A DNA stretch of 12,213 nt from Deltaproteobacteria bacterium (lineage in GTDB: Bacteria; Desulfobacterota; DSM-4660; Desulfatiglandales; HGW-15): contig JAFGDF010000001.1 of assembly GCA_016932235.1 (NCBI GenBank), positions 1 through 12,213 of the forward strand, in the 5' to 3' direction. The notes below the pieces were generated by a model. That model worked only from the letters and a program-made list of their open reading frames with translations. It had not been told where the DNA came from and made no database searches. The position numbers and the translations under genes were made by a program. Positions 1 to 6,790 of the stretch are shown one piece after another. Each line of letters opens with the position of its first letter. The stretch's first letter is position 1.

Positions 1-1
1 A

Positions 2-64
2 AAAGAGAATGGCAAGTGGAAATTCAGCAGGATGAAACTTACCCGTCCCTGGCCCGAAAAGTGA
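2..64 (+). CDS. C-terminal fragment of an upstream gene (SnoaL/NTF2-like tail?)
   Basis: The window opens inside a reading frame that ends at the TGA at 62-64. The visible residues end in WKFSRMKLTRPWPEK. An aromatic-basic strand followed by a short charged end resembles the last beta-strand of SnoaL/NTF2-like proteins, where 'DGKWKI...L.LTR' endings are common. That family suggestion comes from about 20 residues and is weak. Frame 1 is also open, to a TGA at 121-123, but it would run into the -35 box of the next promoter. Frame 2 is therefore preferred. The start lies outside the window. Confidence 0.35.
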   Translation, partial: KENGKWKFSRMKLTRPWPEK

Positions 65-85
65 GGAAACAGTGGATGTTAACGG

Positions 86-97
86 CCCTTATAAGGG
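86..97. repeat. 12-bp perfect palindrome in the leader region
   Basis: CCCTTATAAGGG is a perfect 12-bp palindrome between the upstream fragment and the promoter at 120-148. No T-tract follows, so it does not look like an intrinsic terminator. It could be a protein-binding site or chance. Confidence 0.3.
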
Positions 98-119
98 AAT
101 CGGAGAAGTGTTCCTTTCC

Positions 120-148
120 TTGACAATATTTTTATGAAAAAATACATT
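120..148 (+). promoter_or_regulatory. Putative sigma-70 promoter for the DUF3237-MmgE/PrpD unit
   Basis: A perfect -35 TTGACA (120-125) is followed after 17 bp by TACATT (143-148), which matches 4 of 6 positions of the -10 consensus. The surroundings are AT-rich. Transcription from about 155 would give a leader of roughly 120 nt before the ATG at 276. An imperfect inverted repeat, AGCG-AATGTC-CGCT (150-163), lies over the expected start point and could be an operator. Confidence 0.5.
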
Positions 149-233
149 AAGCGAATGTCCGCTAATTTTTTCTGATTTACTAAAAATATCTATTATTTTT
201 TTGAAAGGACTAAGCAAGAATTCTTAATGGCCG

Positions 234-253
234 TTTTCTGATCATCAGCGAAA
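234..253. repeat. Inverted repeat upstream of the DUF3237 ribosome-binding site
   Basis: TTTTCTGAT, a central C and ATCAGCGAAA form two arms that pair with a two-base bulge, around the perfect core CTGAT-C-ATCAG (238-248). The repeat lies about 12 bp before the Shine-Dalgarno at 265-270, in the predicted mRNA leader. It may be a hairpin or an operator. The stem is short and AT-rich, so this is a modest call. Confidence 0.3.
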
Positions 254-275
254 AACTATAAAATGGAGGAGTGTT

Positions 276-737
276 ATGACACCAAGGCTCGAATTTGTAT
301 TCAAGATTCATCTGACCCTGGGAGATCGCATGAAAATCGATTCTATTCCCGGCGGCAATGGTCGCGGATTTGTTCCGGTTACGGGGGGAGAAATTGAAGG
401 GCCGAAATTGACGGGTAAAGTCATTCCCTTTAGCGGAGGGGATTGGCCCAGTATCAGGCCGGACGGAGTAACGGCCTTTGATTCCCGTTATATGCTGGAA
501 ACCTCGGACGGTGCGCTTATCTATATCAATAACAGGGGTTATCGTCATGCCCCACCTGATATCCTCGAAAAAATGGAGGCGCTGGAGCCTGTTGATCCCT
601 CAAGTTACTATTTTCGGGTTACCCCGGTGTTTGAAGCGCCGACAGGCCCCCATGACTGGTTGACAAGGAATGTTTTCGTCGGGGTTGGTGACAGGAGGAA
701 AGGTTATACGGATTTTTCATATTATGAGGTGCTATAG
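276..737 (+). CDS. DUF3237 family protein
   Basis: This encodes a 153-residue protein recognisable as DUF3237 (UPF0311), whose biochemical function I do not know. The fold is expected to be a small beta-barrel. Family-like features are the N-terminal 'GGNGRGFVPVTGGEIEGPKL' stretch (residues 26-45), the 'ETSDGALIYINNRG' segment (75-88) and the C-terminal 'W.TRNVFVGVG' (128-138) before a tyrosine-rich end. The length is normal for the family. There is no signal peptide or membrane segment, so it is probably cytoplasmic. The start is the ATG at 276, five bases after GGAGGA (265-270). The next gene starts 12 bp downstream, so the two are probably co-transcribed from the promoter at 120-148. Pairing with a MmgE/PrpD protein suggests a role in small-acid or acyl-CoA metabolism, but that is inference only. 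Confidence 0.85.
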   Translation: MTPRLEFVFKIHLTLGDRMKIDSIPGGNGRGFVPVTGGEIEGPKLTGKVIPFSGGDWPSIRPDGVTAFDSRYMLETSDGALIYINNRGYRHAPPDILEKMEALEPVDPSSYYFRVTPVFEAPTGPHDWLTRNVFVGVGDRRKGYTDFSYYEVL

Positions 738-749
738 TGAGGAATACAC

Positions 750-2150
750 ATGAGGGATGCAGCATATGATATTGCGCGATATTTCGTGAGCACAAAATAT
801 GAGGATCTGCCCTTATCTGCCGTAGAAGCGGCTAAAAAGGAACTCCTGGATACTATAGGGGTAAGTATAGCAGGCGCTTCCAGGGATGGTGTCAGGGAAT
901 TACTGGAACTGGTGAAGGAATGGGGAGGGAGAGAGCAAAGCACGGTTATCAGCTATGGAATAAAGGTCCCTGCCCCCAATGCAGCCCAGATGAACGCCCT
1001 TATGGCCCATGCACTGGATTACGATGACGGGCATCAGGAGGCGCTTACCCATAATGGAGTTATTGTGGTACCCACAAGCCTGGCTGTGGCAGAGTTGATG
1101 GGGGACATAAACGGAAAGGAATTAATTACCGCCATAGCCCTGGGGTCCGATGTGCTCAGCAGGCTTGGACTGGCGACCAGCCCCGGCAAACCCCTGACAG
1201 GTTCTGGATGGCACTTTACGACCCTGTACGGTTTTATCGCCTCGGCAGGAGTCGCGGGATATCTGATGAAACTTGACGAGGAAAAGATGCTGAACGCCCT
1301 GGGACTCGCCTATCACCAGACATCAGGAAACACCCAATGCATGATAGATGGGGCCCTTTCCAAAAGAATGGGGCCCGGATTTTCCGTAAGAGGAGGCATA
1401 GTCTCCGCGCTCATGGCGGGAAAGGGGATTACGGGGGCAAGAAATATTTTTGAAGGGGAAAAGGGCCTCTATAATATCTATCATAAAGGGGACTATGATC
1501 GTGATGTCTTGATCAGGGACCTGGGTAAACGTTTTGAGGGAATAAATGTTGGATTCAAGGCATACCCATGCTGTGGCGGGACCCATGTGTTCATAGATAT
1601 CGCCCTGGCCCTGGCAGAAGAACACACTATCTCCCCGGATGATATAAAAGAGGTAAAGATATACGGCGGCCGCGCCGCAGAGGGGCTGGCAATGCCCATA
1701 GAGATAAAACAAAGACCCAGAAATACTGTAGACGCGCAGTTTAGCCTCCCATGGGTTGTGGCAAGTTCCCTTGTAAAGGGGCGTCCCGTTATGGAACATT
1801 TCAGCGAAGTAGCCGTTGAGAATAACGATGTCCTGAACATATCGGGAAAGGTCTCTTTCGAGCTTGATCCGGATCTTACAAGGCACGGAGCTGCCGGGCC
1901 GGGAATAATAAAAGTAAAAACCATGGACGGCAGGACACTTATCAAAAGGCTTGATAATCCGCTCGGGCACCCGTCAAGGCCGTTTGAGTTTGAAGATTGC
2001 AAGAAAAAATTTAAGGACTGTGTCTCATATTCCATATCCCCTTTGAGTGATAAAGATATCGAGGATATTATTATAACGATCAGTGATATTGATAAGGTTG
2101 ATGATGTAAGCGGTTTAATTAAGATGGTCAGCGGAAGAACACGTTTGTAA
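750..2150 (+). CDS. MmgE/PrpD family protein (2-methylcitrate dehydratase / cis-aconitate decarboxylase-like)
   Basis: This 466-residue cytoplasmic protein belongs to the family of PrpD (2-methylcitrate dehydratase) and cis-aconitate decarboxylase, lyases acting on polycarboxylic acids. Its length is typical. The family motif HALDYDDGHQ lies at residues 87-96, followed by H101. H155 lies in 'GSGWHFTTLYG', and K205 in 'LSKRMGPGFSVRGG' precedes the glycine-rich 'ALMAGKGITGA'. These match the Asp/His/His/Lys active-site positions known for cis-aconitate decarboxylase. From memory, the threonine after 'DFDD' in that enzyme is glycine here (G94), so substrate preference may differ. The ATG at 750 follows GAGGA (739-743) by six bases. 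No methylcitrate synthase or methylisocitrate lyase gene is in the window, so a propionate-cycle role is not supported. The substrate is unknown. Confidence 0.9.
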   Translation: MRDAAYDIARYFVSTKYEDLPLSAVEAAKKELLDTIGVSIAGASRDGVRELLELVKEWGGREQSTVISYGIKVPAPNAAQMNALMAHALDYDDGHQEALTHNGVIVVPTSLAVAELMGDINGKELITAIALGSDVLSRLGLATSPGKPLTGSGWHFTTLYGFIASAGVAGYLMKLDEEKMLNALGLAYHQTSGNTQCMIDGALSKRMGPGFSVRGGIVSALMAGKGITGARNIFEGEKGLYNIYHKGDYDRDVLIRDLGKRFEGINVGFKAYPCCGGTHVFIDIALALAEEHTISPDDIKEVKIYGGRAAEGLAMPIEIKQRPRNTVDAQFSLPWVVASSLVKGRPVMEHFSEVAVENNDVLNISGKVSFELDPDLTRHGAAGPGIIKVKTMDGRTLIKRLDNPLGHPSRPFEFEDCKKKFKDCVSYSISPLSDKDIEDIIITISDIDKVDDVSGLIKMVSGRTRL

Positions 2151-2282
2151 TAATAGACTTAATAACCACAACAGAAAGAAATAGTCCGATATCAATAATT
2201 CAATAAAAAATGGCATGACAGGCGATAAGAGCCATAGGTAATAGATTGGGAAAAGTTTTGGATATATTACTGTGGCGGTAGA

Positions 2283-2323
2283 TTTATTGAAAAAGACCTT
2301 GCATTATACTAAACAGTCGTTTA
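2283..2323 (+). promoter_or_regulatory. Putative promoter and operator for the TetR gene
   Basis: A good -10 box, TATACT (2305-2310), has only a weak -35 (TTTATT, 2283-2288) 16 bp upstream. The perfect inverted repeat TAAAC-AGTC-GTTTA (2310-2323) directly overlaps the end of the -10 box and the expected start point. That position fits autorepression by the downstream TetR protein. The predicted leader to the regulator gene is about 115-125 nt. The rest of the 2151-2433 gap is AT-rich, and I see no gene in it. Confidence 0.4.
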
Positions 2324-2433
2324 ATTTATTGATATTCCTGCAATGTGCTCTGCTTAATAAAATAATAAGAACTCCCTTTTTAGAAATATCCTGACCATGA
2401 TTATACGGCTGGAAAAACAAGATATTATAAAAT

Positions 2434-3024
2434 GTGAAGGCCATGAATACTGAACAACTCATTCTTGCCCATTCAATGAGACTATTTGCTGAAAAGGGTT
2501 ACCATGGAACTTCTATCGAGGATATCACCCGATCCGCCGGATTAACAAAAGGTGCCCTATACTGGCATTTTAAAAACAAAGAAGACCTAATTAAGAAGAT
2601 CATTAAGGAATATGAGGGTCGTTTCCTTGATAAAATGATCCAGGTCGTCGGAGAGGTCAAAGGCGGGGCACTTGAGAAATTCGAAAAATATCTCCGATTT
2701 TGTTCTGTCTTTCCTTACCATAATCAGGACCTATGTATCTCTTTTGATTCACTATCGGTAGAGCTTGCAGGAGCACACCATAAAATAGAACCGGAAATAG
2801 TAAGAATCAGGAAAAAATACCTGAGGTTCATCTCAGATTTGATTGTCCAGGGGAAAAAAGAACGGGTTTTTAACCCAAAACTTAATACGCGTTACGCAGC
2901 CCTTGCCATCGAGGCATTTCAACACGGCGGATTAATCCAGTGGTCCATGAATAAAAACGGGATAGACGGGAAAAGATTTGTCAAGGCCCTGGATCATATT
3001 GTCTTGAATGGAATAAAAAGGTGA
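2434..3024 (+). CDS. TetR/AcrR family transcriptional regulator
   Basis: This encodes a 196-residue one-component repressor with a TetR-type DNA-binding domain. Helix 1 is seen as 'LILAHSMRLFAEKGYHGTS' and the helix-turn-helix as 'IEDITRSAGLTKGALYWHF', followed by 'KNKEDL' (about residues 8-53). The remaining roughly 140 residues are an alpha-helical ligand-binding and dimerisation domain that is not family-specific. The start is uncertain. GTG at 2434 gives the full length but has no Shine-Dalgarno. ATG at 2443 begins 'MNTEQLILAH' but its GAAGG (2436-2440) is only two bases away. The gene lies between the MmgE/PrpD gene and the oxidoreductase-transporter cluster, each flanking gap carrying a palindrome beside a promoter. 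Autoregulation and control of the downstream genes are therefore likely, with an imported acid or its CoA ester as a plausible effector (inference). Confidence 0.9.
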   Translation: MKAMNTEQLILAHSMRLFAEKGYHGTSIEDITRSAGLTKGALYWHFKNKEDLIKKIIKEYEGRFLDKMIQVVGEVKGGALEKFEKYLRFCSVFPYHNQDLCISFDSLSVELAGAHHKIEPEIVRIRKKYLRFISDLIVQGKKERVFNPKLNTRYAALAIEAFQHGGLIQWSMNKNGIDGKRFVKALDHIVLNGIKR

Positions 3025-3056
3025 TAGGCTATTACCGGGTGATAAAAGAAATAGGC

Positions 3057-3084
3057 TTGAAACAATGAATCAATCAAAAATAAT
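3057..3084 (+). promoter_or_regulatory. Putative promoter for the oxidoreductase-transporter operon
   Basis: TTGAAA (3057-3062) and AATAAT (3079-3084) each match 5 of 6 consensus positions, with a 16-bp spacer. The element begins 32 bp after the TetR stop codon and would give a leader of about 75 nt before the oxidoreductase ATG at 3167. The palindrome at 3085-3108 abuts its -10 box. Confidence 0.5.
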
Positions 3085-3108
3085 CGGCTAATATCATGAT
3101 CTGAGCCG
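3085..3108. promoter_or_regulatory. 24-bp imperfect palindrome, candidate TetR operator
   Basis: Outer arms CGGCT (3085-3089) and AGCCG (3104-3108) and the central palindrome ATCATGAT (3093-3100) share the same axis at 3096.5. Ten of the twelve base pairs across this axis are complementary. The site directly follows the -10 box of the promoter at 3057-3084, covering the expected transcription start, which is a typical repressor position. Its size suits a TetR dimer or pair of dimers. Assignment to the TetR protein at 2434-3024 is inference. Confidence 0.5.
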
Positions 3109-3166
3109 TGAATAATGTCTTGTATTCTTCTAATGTTATGGTTTAGGCGAGTTCAAAGAGTCCTTA

Positions 3167-4600
3167 ATGAAAAATAGATATAATCGAGCCAAAAAAACGA
3201 TTAATTGCGATATCCTTGTAATAGGAGGAGGTGGTGCAGGCCTGGCCGCGGCCGTGGCGGCAGCGGAAAAGGGGGGGGATGTCATAGTCATTGAAAAGCG
3301 TCCTACGGCCGGAGGAAACGCCGCTCTGGCCGGGGGTATTTTTGCTGCGGAGAGTCGTGTCCAGGAACGCGATGGGATTAAGGCCGGAAAAGATGATTTA
3401 TTCAAGATAGCATTGAATCATGCGCACTGGATGATTGATCCGAGAATTGTTCGGGCTGTTATAGACCGGTCAGGCGACACTATTCAATGGCTGGAGGATA
3501 TGGGCATCAATTTCCAGGTTCCGTTATTTTACCCGGATCTTCCCAGAACTGCACATATGGCGGAAGGGCATGGTTCCGGGATCGTAAAAACACTTGTAAG
3601 GAGATGTGGAGATCTGGGTGTTCAGGTACTATATCAAACCGCTGCTAAAAGGATATTAATCGGCGATAAAAGAGATATTAAGGGCGTACCGGCATCCATG
3701 GAAGGTAAGGAATTTAAAATTTATACAAAGAGTATTATAATTGCCACCGGAGGATATGCCGGAAACAGGGAGTTACTGAAGCAATATTACCCTTTTTATA
3801 CCGACGGCCTCCTCCCTATAGGGTTGCCCCACATGGGGGACGGGCTCCAGATGGCCAGGGGGGCAGGATCTGCCACGGAAGGATTGGGTATCCTTCACCT
3901 CAGGGGGCCATATTTTGATGGGGCAATGGAAGTTGTGGTTGCAGCTATGCAACCAGATACGGTCTGGTTAAACAGGAGGGGGGAACGATTTGTCGATGAG
4001 GGAAAGGCCTTTTACTGGCCGGAGGCCGCAAATGCCCTGAACCTGCAGCCTGATAGAATATCTTTCACATTATTTGATGATAAGCTCAGGAAGATTTTTG
4101 CAGGAAAGGGTATCATGCTGGGTTATAATCGTTTCAGGGCGAATGCACGGCTGATTGATCTGGAGTCAAAGCTTAAAGAGGAAGCAGCGGAAAGAAAAGT
4201 TCTGATATCGGAATCATGGAACAGGATCGCGGAATGGATAGGAGCGGAGCCTGGTATCCTGATGGATACAATAGATGAATATAATAATTCATGTGATCAG
4301 AAGCGCGACAGGATATTTGCCAAAAATAAAACTTTCCTTGTACCTTTGGAAACACCTCCTTATTATGTGATAAAATGCAACCAGGCTTTTTTTGCAACAA
4401 TAGGCGGGATTAAGATAAATCACCGAATGGAAGTCCTTGACCACCATGGCAGGGCTCTACCCGGGATATATGCCGCCGGAAACGATACCGGGGGATGGGA
4501 ATCAAACACCTATAGCCTGTCTCTCCCCGGGATGACATTCGGTTTTGCAATAAATTCGGGACGTATTGCCGGGGAGAACGCGGTGAATAGCTTATTATGA
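3167..4600 (+). CDS. FAD-dependent oxidoreductase, fumarate reductase/3-ketosteroid dehydrogenase-type (FAD_binding_2)
   Basis: This 477-residue flavoprotein belongs to the fumarate reductase / succinate dehydrogenase flavoprotein / 3-ketosteroid dehydrogenase superfamily. The N-terminal Rossmann motif is 'DILVIGGGGAGLAAAVAA' (15-32), followed by acidic E43 and the FAD-binding 'GGNAALAGG' (49-57). A second FAD contact is 'IIATGGYAGN' (191-200). 'VWLNRRGERFVDEG' (266-279) matches the substrate-domain 'NxxGxRFxNE' motif. The C-terminal FAD region runs 'GGIKINHRMEVLD...GIYAAGNDTGG' (413-443). The segment after it, 'NTYSLSLPGMTFGFA' (447-461), differs from the 'HGANRLGGNA' of quinol-linked fumarate reductases, so a different unsaturated acid, ketone or CoA ester is likely reduced or oxidised. 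No heme motif, signal peptide or iron-sulfur partner gene is nearby, suggesting a soluble cytoplasmic enzyme. The start at 3167 has a weak AAAGAG site (3155-3160). It is probably the first gene of the transporter operon. Confidence 0.88.
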   Translation: MKNRYNRAKKTINCDILVIGGGGAGLAAAVAAAEKGGDVIVIEKRPTAGGNAALAGGIFAAESRVQERDGIKAGKDDLFKIALNHAHWMIDPRIVRAVIDRSGDTIQWLEDMGINFQVPLFYPDLPRTAHMAEGHGSGIVKTLVRRCGDLGVQVLYQTAAKRILIGDKRDIKGVPASMEGKEFKIYTKSIIIATGGYAGNRELLKQYYPFYTDGLLPIGLPHMGDGLQMARGAGSATEGLGILHLRGPYFDGAMEVVVAAMQPDTVWLNRRGERFVDEGKAFYWPEAANALNLQPDRISFTLFDDKLRKIFAGKGIMLGYNRFRANARLIDLESKLKEEAAERKVLISESWNRIAEWIGAEPGILMDTIDEYNNSCDQKRDRIFAKNKTFLVPLETPPYYVIKCNQAFFATIGGIKINHRMEVLDHHGRALPGIYAAGNDTGGWESNTYSLSLPGMTFGFAINSGRIAGENAVNSLL

Positions 4601-4636
4601 AAACGGGAAGATAGTAATAGTAATTATGAGTTAAAT

Positions 4637-5644
4637 ATGACCCACCTGCTGGAAGTAAGGAATCTGAGAACCCGATTCAAGACGGACGGTCAAATAGTAC
4701 ACGCCGTGGACGGTATTTCCTATTTTATTAACCCAGGCGAGATCGTGGGCCTTGTAGGAGAGAGCGGTTGCGGCAAGTCAGTCAGCCAGCTTTCCATACT
4801 CCAGTTGATCACCACACCTCCCGGCGAAATAACAGGAGGGGAAGTCATTTTTGAAGGGGAGGATTTGCTGAAGTTTGATCCGGACGGTGAATTTATGAGA
4901 TCCATCCGGGGAGGCAAGATAGGCTTCATCTTTCAGGAACCAATGACATCCTTAAATCCGGTATTAACCGTCGGCCGTCAGGTTATGGAATCGCTAACGC
5001 TGCACCTTCAACTCAACAAGACCGACGCCAGAAAGAGGGCCGTCGAGTTGATCAATATGGTGGGCATACCGGATGCCGCGGACAGGATCGACAACTATCC
5101 CCATCAGTTCAGCGGGGGCATGAGACAGCGGGTAATGATCGCCATGGCCTTATCATGCAACCCAAAACTTCTTATTGCGGATGAGCCGACAACGGCCCTT
5201 GATGTCACTACACAGGCGCAGCTTTTAAAGATTCTAAGGGATATGGTCAGGGAGTTTCAGACTTCATTATTGATTGTGACCCACAACCTTGGTGTGGTGG
5301 CCAGGTATGCCCAGAGGATTTATGTTATGTATGCGGGCAGGATAGTGGAGTCGGGGACGGCGAAGGAGATCTTCAATAGTCCCGGGCATCCATACACCAT
5401 AGGTCTGCTTAAGTCCGTGCCAAGGCTGGATGAACCAAAAGGGCGCAAACTGGTTCCGATTGTGGGGTTGCCCCCCAATCTAAGCAATCTGCCAAAATAT
5501 TGTGCCTTCCTCCCCAGATGCGCCTACTCCGGTTATGAGTGTAGAGAGGAGCCCTGGCCTGAGCTCAGAAAGATTGAAGGTCAGCATTATACCGCCTGCC
5601 GCTATGATATTGACAAAATAGGGAGCGAGTCCATTGCCCAATGA
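4637..5644 (+). CDS. Opp/Dpp-type ABC transporter ATP-binding protein (DppD-like)
   Basis: This 335-residue cytoplasmic ATPase is one of two that power the importer encoded downstream. Walker A is GESGCGKS (41-48), the Q-loop glutamine is Q100, the ABC signature is FSGGMRQR (158-165), Walker B is LLIADE (178-183) and the switch histidine is H216. All the catalytic residues are therefore present. The C-terminal extension carries four cysteines (C289, C295, C302, C321), as usual in OppD/DppD proteins. In at least one mycobacterial OppD this region holds an iron-sulfur cluster, from recall. The start at ATG 4637 has no strong Shine-Dalgarno. The gene begins 36 bp after the oxidoreductase stop and overlaps the next ATPase gene by 11 bp, so translation is probably coupled. 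The family normally handles peptides, nickel or other small organic solutes. The context here suggests an organic acid, but this is unproven. Confidence 0.93.
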   Translation: MTHLLEVRNLRTRFKTDGQIVHAVDGISYFINPGEIVGLVGESGCGKSVSQLSILQLITTPPGEITGGEVIFEGEDLLKFDPDGEFMRSIRGGKIGFIFQEPMTSLNPVLTVGRQVMESLTLHLQLNKTDARKRAVELINMVGIPDAADRIDNYPHQFSGGMRQRVMIAMALSCNPKLLIADEPTTALDVTTQAQLLKILRDMVREFQTSLLIVTHNLGVVARYAQRIYVMYAGRIVESGTAKEIFNSPGHPYTIGLLKSVPRLDEPKGRKLVPIVGLPPNLSNLPKYCAFLPRCAYSGYECREEPWPELRKIEGQHYTACRYDIDKIGSESIAQ

Positions 5645-6611
5645 TTTATTATTAGAGGTCAATAATCTTAGAATGTATTTTCCCGTGACCCGTGGGATAC
5701 TTCGTAAGAAGATCGCCGATGTAAAGGCTGTTGATGGAGTGAGCTTCAAGATAGGTAAGGGAGAAACCCTCGGTCTGGTTGGAGAAAGCGGTTGCGGAAA
5801 GACGACTGTAGCGCGTTGCATATTACGCCAGTATGTTCCAACGGAAGGGCAAATCTTACTGGAAGGCAATGATATCACCCGTTTGCCAAAAAGTAAAATG
5901 CGCCCACTTCGTCGAAAGATGCAGATTATCTTTCAAGATCCTTACGGATCTCTCAACCCCAGACAGAGCGCAGGCAGTATCGTGGGTGAACCGCTCAAGG
6001 TCCAGGGAATGGTAAATATTAATGAAGAATATCAGCAACGGGTCTCAGAGCTTTTTAAAACAGTGGGCCTTGACCCGAGTATGCGGGATCGAGTTCCCCA
6101 TGAGTTCAGTGGCGGCCAAAGGCAGCGTATCGGTATTGCACGCGCCCTGGCCTGTAATCCTTCATTTATTGTTTGTGATGAGCCCATATCCGCGCTGGAT
6201 GTGTCTATACAGGCTCAGATTATCAATCTCCTGGAAGAGCTGCAGCAAAGGCTGGGACTGACCTATCTCTTTATAGCCCACGACCTCTCGGTAGTTAGGC
6301 ACATCAGCGATCGGGTGGCGGTTATGTATCTGGGACGAATAGTTGAGATCACTGACTGGAAATCCCTTTATGAAAATCCCATGCATCCATATACAAAGGC
6401 GCTGCTTTCGGCCGTCCCGGTGCCGGACCCTTCGGTAGAGGAAAAAAGGGAAGAGATTATCATAGAAGGTGATGTTCCGAGTCCCTTGAATCCTCCTCCT
6501 GGATGTTCTTTTCATACACGTTGCTGGATGGCCGGCGAAGAATGCAGAAAGGTTGTCCCGACACTGCGCATTGTTGATGATAATCATGAGGTAGCATGTA
6601 TCAGGGCTTAG
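5634..6611 (+). CDS. Opp/Dpp-type ABC transporter ATP-binding protein (DppF-like), TTG start
   Basis: This 325-residue second ATPase pairs with the DppD-like subunit at the cytoplasmic face of the permeases. Walker A GESGCGKT (50-57), Q101, signature FSGGQRQR (158-165), Walker B FIVCDE (178-183) and H216 are all intact. The C-terminal domain has the four-cysteine arrangement C291, C297, C304, C322. The start is TTG at 5634, preceded by GGGAG (5621-5625) with an eight-base gap. The nearby ATG at 5641 is out of frame and reaches a stop after four codons. The next in-frame ATG (residue 14) would cut into the first beta-strand. The gene overlaps the DppD-like gene by 11 bp, consistent with translational coupling and matched amounts of the two ATPases. 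Confidence 0.92.
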   Translation: MPNDLLLEVNNLRMYFPVTRGILRKKIADVKAVDGVSFKIGKGETLGLVGESGCGKTTVARCILRQYVPTEGQILLEGNDITRLPKSKMRPLRRKMQIIFQDPYGSLNPRQSAGSIVGEPLKVQGMVNINEEYQQRVSELFKTVGLDPSMRDRVPHEFSGGQRQRIGIARALACNPSFIVCDEPISALDVSIQAQIINLLEELQQRLGLTYLFIAHDLSVVRHISDRVAVMYLGRIVEITDWKSLYENPMHPYTKALLSAVPVPDPSVEEKREEIIIEGDVPSPLNPPPGCSFHTRCWMAGEECRKVVPTLRIVDDNHEVACIRA

Positions 6612-6617
6612 AAATAA

Positions 6618-6635
6618 GTGATGCTGAACCATCAC
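6618..6635 (+). repeat. Small hairpin after the ATPase genes
   Basis: GTGATG (6618-6623) and CATCAC (6630-6635) form a perfect 6-bp stem with a 6-nt loop, seven bases after the DppF-like stop codon. No T-tract follows, so it is not a standard intrinsic terminator. It may mark or protect an mRNA 3' end. Confidence 0.35.
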
Positions 6636-6671
6636 ATCATTCTATCAACCAAAAGAATCGTCAATCATAGG

Positions 6672-6682
6672 AAGGAGGTGAT
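6672..6682 (+). promoter_or_regulatory. Orphan extended Shine-Dalgarno (AAGGAGGTGAT)
   Basis: AAGGAGGTGAT is complementary over its whole length to the usual 3' end of 16S rRNA, yet no ATG, GTG or TTG lies at a proper distance. The binding-protein gene has its own Shine-Dalgarno (AAAGGAGG) about 100 bp further on. An ATT at 6685 would open a 30-codon frame ending at 6777, giving 'NYFRERTTLLIVSLRLLL...' after the start. ATT starts are very rare. The site may be a ribosome standby site, a remnant of a lost gene, or a leader-peptide start. Confidence 0.45.
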
Positions 6683-6790
6683 ACATTAATTATTTCCGGG
6701 AAAGGACAACCTTATTGATTGTGAGTTTAAGATTATTGTTAAAGGTTCATAAGCATCAATTAATCTTCATAACCTAAAAGGAGGAATATA

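Noticed and set aside
1..123. Frame 1 open to a TGA at 121-123 as an alternative end of the upstream gene
   Set aside because: It would overlap the consensus -35 box and its residues look less protein-like than frame 2. It cannot be fully excluded.
1323..1970. Long minus-strand open frames (215 and 180 codons) inside the MmgE/PrpD gene, and similar antisense frames elsewhere
   Set aside because: They lie antisense to a clearly recognisable gene, show no protein family features or good ribosome sites, and are expected shadows of the sense codon usage.
2210..2235. Possible minus-strand terminator (ATGGC/GCCAT with a T-run on the reverse strand)
   Set aside because: The stem is only five base pairs with a 16-nt loop, and there is no minus-strand gene to terminate.
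6743..6775. Leader hairpin AGGTT/AACCT just before the binding-protein Shine-Dalgarno
   Set aside because: It has only five base pairs plus a mismatched AAG/CTT extension, with a loop of more than 10 nt. Too weak to annotate without a folding calculation.
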